Source of the DNA: Collinsella sp. TM09-10AT
GTDB taxonomy: Bacteria > Actinomycetota > Coriobacteriia > Coriobacteriales > Coriobacteriaceae
Length of the DNA: 8,010 nucleotides
NCBI RefSeq assembly: GCF_003436275.1
Contig: NZ_QSOP01000034.1
Location: 797 to 8,806, forward strand
Reading direction: 5' to 3'
The notes beneath the pieces were generated by a model. That model saw only the letters and a list, made by a program, of their open reading frames with translations. It did not search any database and had not been told where the DNA came from. A program made the translations under genes and the position numbers. Of this stretch, positions 5,600 to 8,010 are shown piece after piece (position 1 is the first letter of the stretch; each line of letters starts with the position of its first letter).

Positions 5600-7018
5600 A
5601 TGGCCTACGACGCCAAGAAAATCTACTACCGCTTCGACGATCACCTGAGCCGCCTGGTTCTGGATTACGAGGCGAGCCGCCAGATTTCGTCTGAGAGCGA
5701 AAACCTCTACCACGGCCTGCCGACCGACCCTTATGACGAGGGCCTGTTTGTCGAGCACAATGTCAAGCGCGGCCTGCGCAATGCCGACGGCTCGGGCGTG
5801 GTCGCGGGTCTCACTCGTATCTCGGATGTGCACGGCTACAACAAGGTCGACGGAAAGGTCGTGCCCGATCAGGGCAAGCTCACGCTTCGCGGCTACAGCA
5901 TCGAGGATCTGGTCAACAATGCCCAGGCCGAGAATCGCTATGGCTACGAGGAAGTCGCCTATCTGCTTATCACGGGTTCGCTGCCCAACAAGGAAGAGCT
6001 CGACGGCTTTTGCGAGCGCCTGGGCGCCTTTAGACATCTGAGCGACGAGTACGTTAAAGAGTTCCCTATGACCACGGTATCGTCGAGCATCATGAACGTG
6101 CTCCAGCGCGCCGTACTGCTGCTCTACGCCTTCGATGCCGAACCAGACGTGATCACGCCCGAGCACGAAATCGACGTCGCCATTTCCATGCTCGCACGTC
6201 TCCCGCGCATCGCCGCCTTCGCACACATGGCCTCGGTCGCCAAGCTTCGCGGCTCCGAGGTTCACGTGCCGCACCCTACGCCCGGTCTCTCCACCGCCGA
6301 GACCATCCTACAGGTCCTGCGCGGCGGCATGGCGTTCACCCGCGATGAGGCGATGCTGCTCGACGTTATGCTCATGCTGCATGCCGAGCACGGCGGCGGC
6401 AACAACTCCACCTTCGCTTGCCGCGTGCTGTCGTCTTCGGCCACCGACCCGTATTCCGCCTACGCCGCGGCTATCGGCTCGCTCAAGGGCCCGCGCCACG
6501 GTGGTGCCAATGCCAAGGTCGTGTCTATGCACGAGGACATCCGCGCGCATGTCTCCAACTGGGAGGACGAGGACGAAGTCGCGGCCTACCTGGGCAAGAT
6601 CCTCGACAAGCAGGCCTTCGACGGCACGGGCCTCATCTACGGCATGGGCCACGCCGTCTATACGCTCAGCGACCCGCGCGCCGAGGTCTGCCGTCGTTAC
6701 GCGCGCTCGCTGGCAGCCAAGAAGGACTTGGGCGAAGAGTTCGCGCTCATCGAGCGCATCGAGCGCCTGGCACCCCAGGTCATGCGCGACCACGGCATGA
6801 CCAAGCCCATCTGCGCCAACATCGACCTGTACACGGGCTTTATCTACAAGATGCTCGGCGTGCCCGAAACGCTCTTTACGCCGCTATTCGCCGTCGCCCG
6901 CATGGCCGGCTGGTCGGCACACCGCATGGAAGAGCTCTTCTGCGCGCACCGTATCATCCGCCCCGCCTATCGTCCGATGATCGAGCCGCTGGAGTACAAG
7001 CCGCTCGCCGACCGCTAG
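5600..7018 (+). CDS. gltA: Citrate synthase
   Basis: Condenses oxaloacetate with acetyl-CoA to citrate, the entry step of the TCA cycle, in the cytoplasm. The 472-residue protein has an N-terminal extension of about 65 residues. GLTRISDVHGY (70-80) and LRGYSIEDL (96-104) follow, the latter the usual RGYxIEDL block. The catalytic region has HAEHGGGNNST (261-271, His264), GPRHGGAN (297-304, His300), YGMGHAVYTLSDPR (347-360) and ANIDLYTGF (406-414, catalytic Asp409). All expected active-site residues are present, so it should be active. AGGAG (5590-5594) lies five bases before the ATG. It probably shares a transcript with the ACT gene and ends at the terminator at 7042-7080. A 2-methylcitrate synthase activity cannot be excluded from sequence. 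In an anaerobe with an incomplete cycle it would serve 2-oxoglutarate/glutamate synthesis, which is inference. Confidence 0.95.
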   Translation: MAYDAKKIYYRFDDHLSRLVLDYEASRQISSESENLYHGLPTDPYDEGLFVEHNVKRGLRNADGSGVVAGLTRISDVHGYNKVDGKVVPDQGKLTLRGYSIEDLVNNAQAENRYGYEEVAYLLITGSLPNKEELDGFCERLGAFRHLSDEYVKEFPMTTVSSSIMNVLQRAVLLLYAFDAEPDVITPEHEIDVAISMLARLPRIAAFAHMASVAKLRGSEVHVPHPTPGLSTAETILQVLRGGMAFTRDEAMLLDVMLMLHAEHGGGNNSTFACRVLSSSATDPYSAYAAAIGSLKGPRHGGANAKVVSMHEDIRAHVSNWEDEDEVAAYLGKILDKQAFDGTGLIYGMGHAVYTLSDPRAEVCRRYARSLAAKKDLGEEFALIERIERLAPQVMRDHGMTKPICANIDLYTGFIYKMLGVPETLFTPLFAVARMAGWSAHRMEELFCAHRIIRPAYRPMIEPLEYKPLADR

Positions 7019-7041
7019 GACGCGGACCGTTATAGAACTCG

Positions 7042-7080
7042 AGCGTGGCCAGGGCATCACCGCCCTCGGCCACGCTTTTT
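7042..7080 (+). terminator. Rho-independent terminator after citrate synthase
   Basis: AGCGTGGCC (7042-7050) pairs perfectly with GGCCACGCT (7068-7076). The stem continues inwards as AGGGC/GCCCT with one bulged C around a six-base loop. It is followed by a run of five T (7076-7080). It starts 23 bases after the citrate synthase stop and ends 25 bases before the next ATG, separating the two transcription units. Confidence 0.93.
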
Positions 7081-7105
7081 ATGCCAGTAGAAAGGGCTGC
7101 ATCAA

Positions 7106-7948
7106 ATGATTGTGTTTTCCGATATGGACGGAACGCTGCTGACGAGCGATAAGCAAATGAGCGATGCCACCTGGGCGATGCTCGACGAGCTCGCACGTCG
7201 TGGCATCGAGTTTGTTCCCTGCACGGGACGTCCACTGTCGGGCATCTTTGAGCCCATTCTCGCCCATCCCGCCGTGCATTACGCGGTCTGTGCCAACGGC
7301 GCCAGCGTCTGGCAGCTCGACGAGGATACGCCCACCGACGCCTCGCGCGCCACGTGCATCTTGAGCCGTCCGCTCGACCGTGGCATTGCCCACCGCATCC
7401 ATCGCATTGCCGCCGGCCACGATGTGACCTTCGATATCTTCGCGGATGGGCAGTGCTTCCTCCCCCGCTCGCTATACGGGCGTCTGGATGAGTTCTGTGG
7501 CGGCGACCCCCACATCGCGGCTTCGCTCAAGCGCACACGAACGCCGATCGACATGAATATCGACAGCAAGATCGACGAGGTCGAGGCGCTCGAACGCATC
7601 GCTATGTACTGGCACGACCCGGCCGATCGCGACGCCATCGCGGCGGCGCTCGACACGCTCGGAGGCATTGAGGTCACGCGTTCGTACGCCATGAATATCG
7701 AGGTTATGGGCGAAGGCGCCACCAAGGGAACGGCCCTCACGTGGCTGTGTGAGCATCTGGGCGAGCGTCTCGCCGACGCCTGGGCGTTCGGCGACAACAT
7801 CAACGACATCCCCATGCTGCAGGCAGCGGGCCATGGCATGGCCATGATCAACGCCGAGCCCGAAGATCGCGAGGCCGCCGACGCCATCACCGAATACGAC
7901 AACGACCGCGACGGCGTCGCCCGCACCATCATGGCCGCCCTCGCCTAG
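7106..7948 (+). CDS. Cof-type HAD-IIB family phosphatase
   Basis: A 280-residue soluble hydrolase of the haloacid dehalogenase superfamily, expected to remove phosphate from small sugar phosphates or nucleotides with Mg2+. Motif I is DMDGTLL (6-12), with nucleophile Asp6 and acid/base Asp8. Motif II is Thr40 in CTGRP, motif III Lys207 in KGTAL, and motif IV GDNINDIPML (229-238) with Asp230 and Asp234. The C2-type cap lies between about residues 85 and 190. Length and motif order match the Cof/IIB group, whose members are often annotated only generically because substrate ranges are broad. AAAGGG (7091-7096) is nine bases before the ATG. It follows the citrate synthase terminator by 25 bases, so its promoter must overlap that region or rely on read-through. 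Exact substrate is unknown. Confidence 0.92.
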   Translation: MIVFSDMDGTLLTSDKQMSDATWAMLDELARRGIEFVPCTGRPLSGIFEPILAHPAVHYAVCANGASVWQLDEDTPTDASRATCILSRPLDRGIAHRIHRIAAGHDVTFDIFADGQCFLPRSLYGRLDEFCGGDPHIAASLKRTRTPIDMNIDSKIDEVEALERIAMYWHDPADRDAIAAALDTLGGIEVTRSYAMNIEVMGEGATKGTALTWLCEHLGERLADAWAFGDNINDIPMLQAAGHGMAMINAEPEDREAADAITEYDNDRDGVARTIMAALA

Positions 7949-7966
7949 TCATTGGTCAGTCATTGG
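7947..7966. repeat. Short tandem repeat at the HAD gene stop
   Basis: AGTCATTGG occurs twice with an 11-base period (7947-7955 and 7958-7966), the first copy overlapping the TAG stop codon. It looks like a small duplication. The remaining 44 bases to the window edge hold no recognisable gene or terminator, only a weak 4-bp hairpin (CTAC/GTAG, 7997-8009). Confidence 0.4.
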
Positions 7967-8010
7967 GTGTTCCTATAGTTTTGTCAACCGTCGGGGCTAC
8001 TCCCGGTAGG

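Noticed and set aside
5048..6274. 408-codon open frame on the minus strand opposite the ACT and citrate synthase genes
   Set aside because: It is antisense to two well-supported genes, low in complexity (Val/Ala/Arg rich) and has no recognisable domain. This is a codon-bias shadow of GC-rich coding sequence.

Overview
The window looks like a chromosomal segment of a high-GC, Shine-Dalgarno-using Gram-positive bacterium. The citrate synthase, ACT-domain and HAD phosphatase genes resemble those of Collinsella-like Coriobacteriia (Actinomycetota). This assignment is recognition by eye, not a search result. The two halves differ in character. About 1-5050 is accessory: a transporter operon, a small regulator pair and an integrase remnant. 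About 5100-7950 is ordinary housekeeping sequence with strongly GC-rich codon use.

Left part, minus strand (1-3203): an ABC export operon. A large permease (start near 3203) is followed by its ATPase (start near 975, essentially abutting) and, 153 bp further on, by the first 27 codons of another membrane protein that runs off the window edge. The permease is an internal tandem duplication: two six-helix halves joined in one chain, so one polypeptide could supply both membrane halves of the transporter. The substrate cannot be read from sequence.

Divergently on the plus strand (3339-4112) are a four-helix DUF2975-like membrane protein and a YozG-type XRE/Cro regulator, nine bases apart and clearly one operon. 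The 135-bp divergent control region carries a sigma70-like promoter whose -10 element lies inside a perfect 7-bp-arm dyad (3283-3301). This suggests that the XRE protein autoregulates and may also control the ABC operon.

Directly after the XRE stop codon (4113-4838) comes the catalytic half of a tyrosine recombinase. It keeps the catalytic Arg, HxxR and Tyr motifs but has lost its N-terminal DNA-binding part, so it is a decayed integrase. The next ~400 bp (4839-5234) has no convincing gene. It holds a long GC-rich hairpin, short repeats that could be remnants of an integration site, and the promoter/operator region of the next gene.

Right part, plus strand: a UPF0237-type ACT-domain protein (5235-5522), a citrate synthase (5600-7018) ended by a strong intrinsic terminator (7042-7080), and a Cof-type HAD-IIB phosphatase (7106-7948). 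The ACT gene and citrate synthase are probably co-transcribed, with a stable hairpin between them. The HAD gene is separated by the terminator and probably has its own expression signal. No rRNA, tRNA, CRISPR array or intact insertion sequence was seen.
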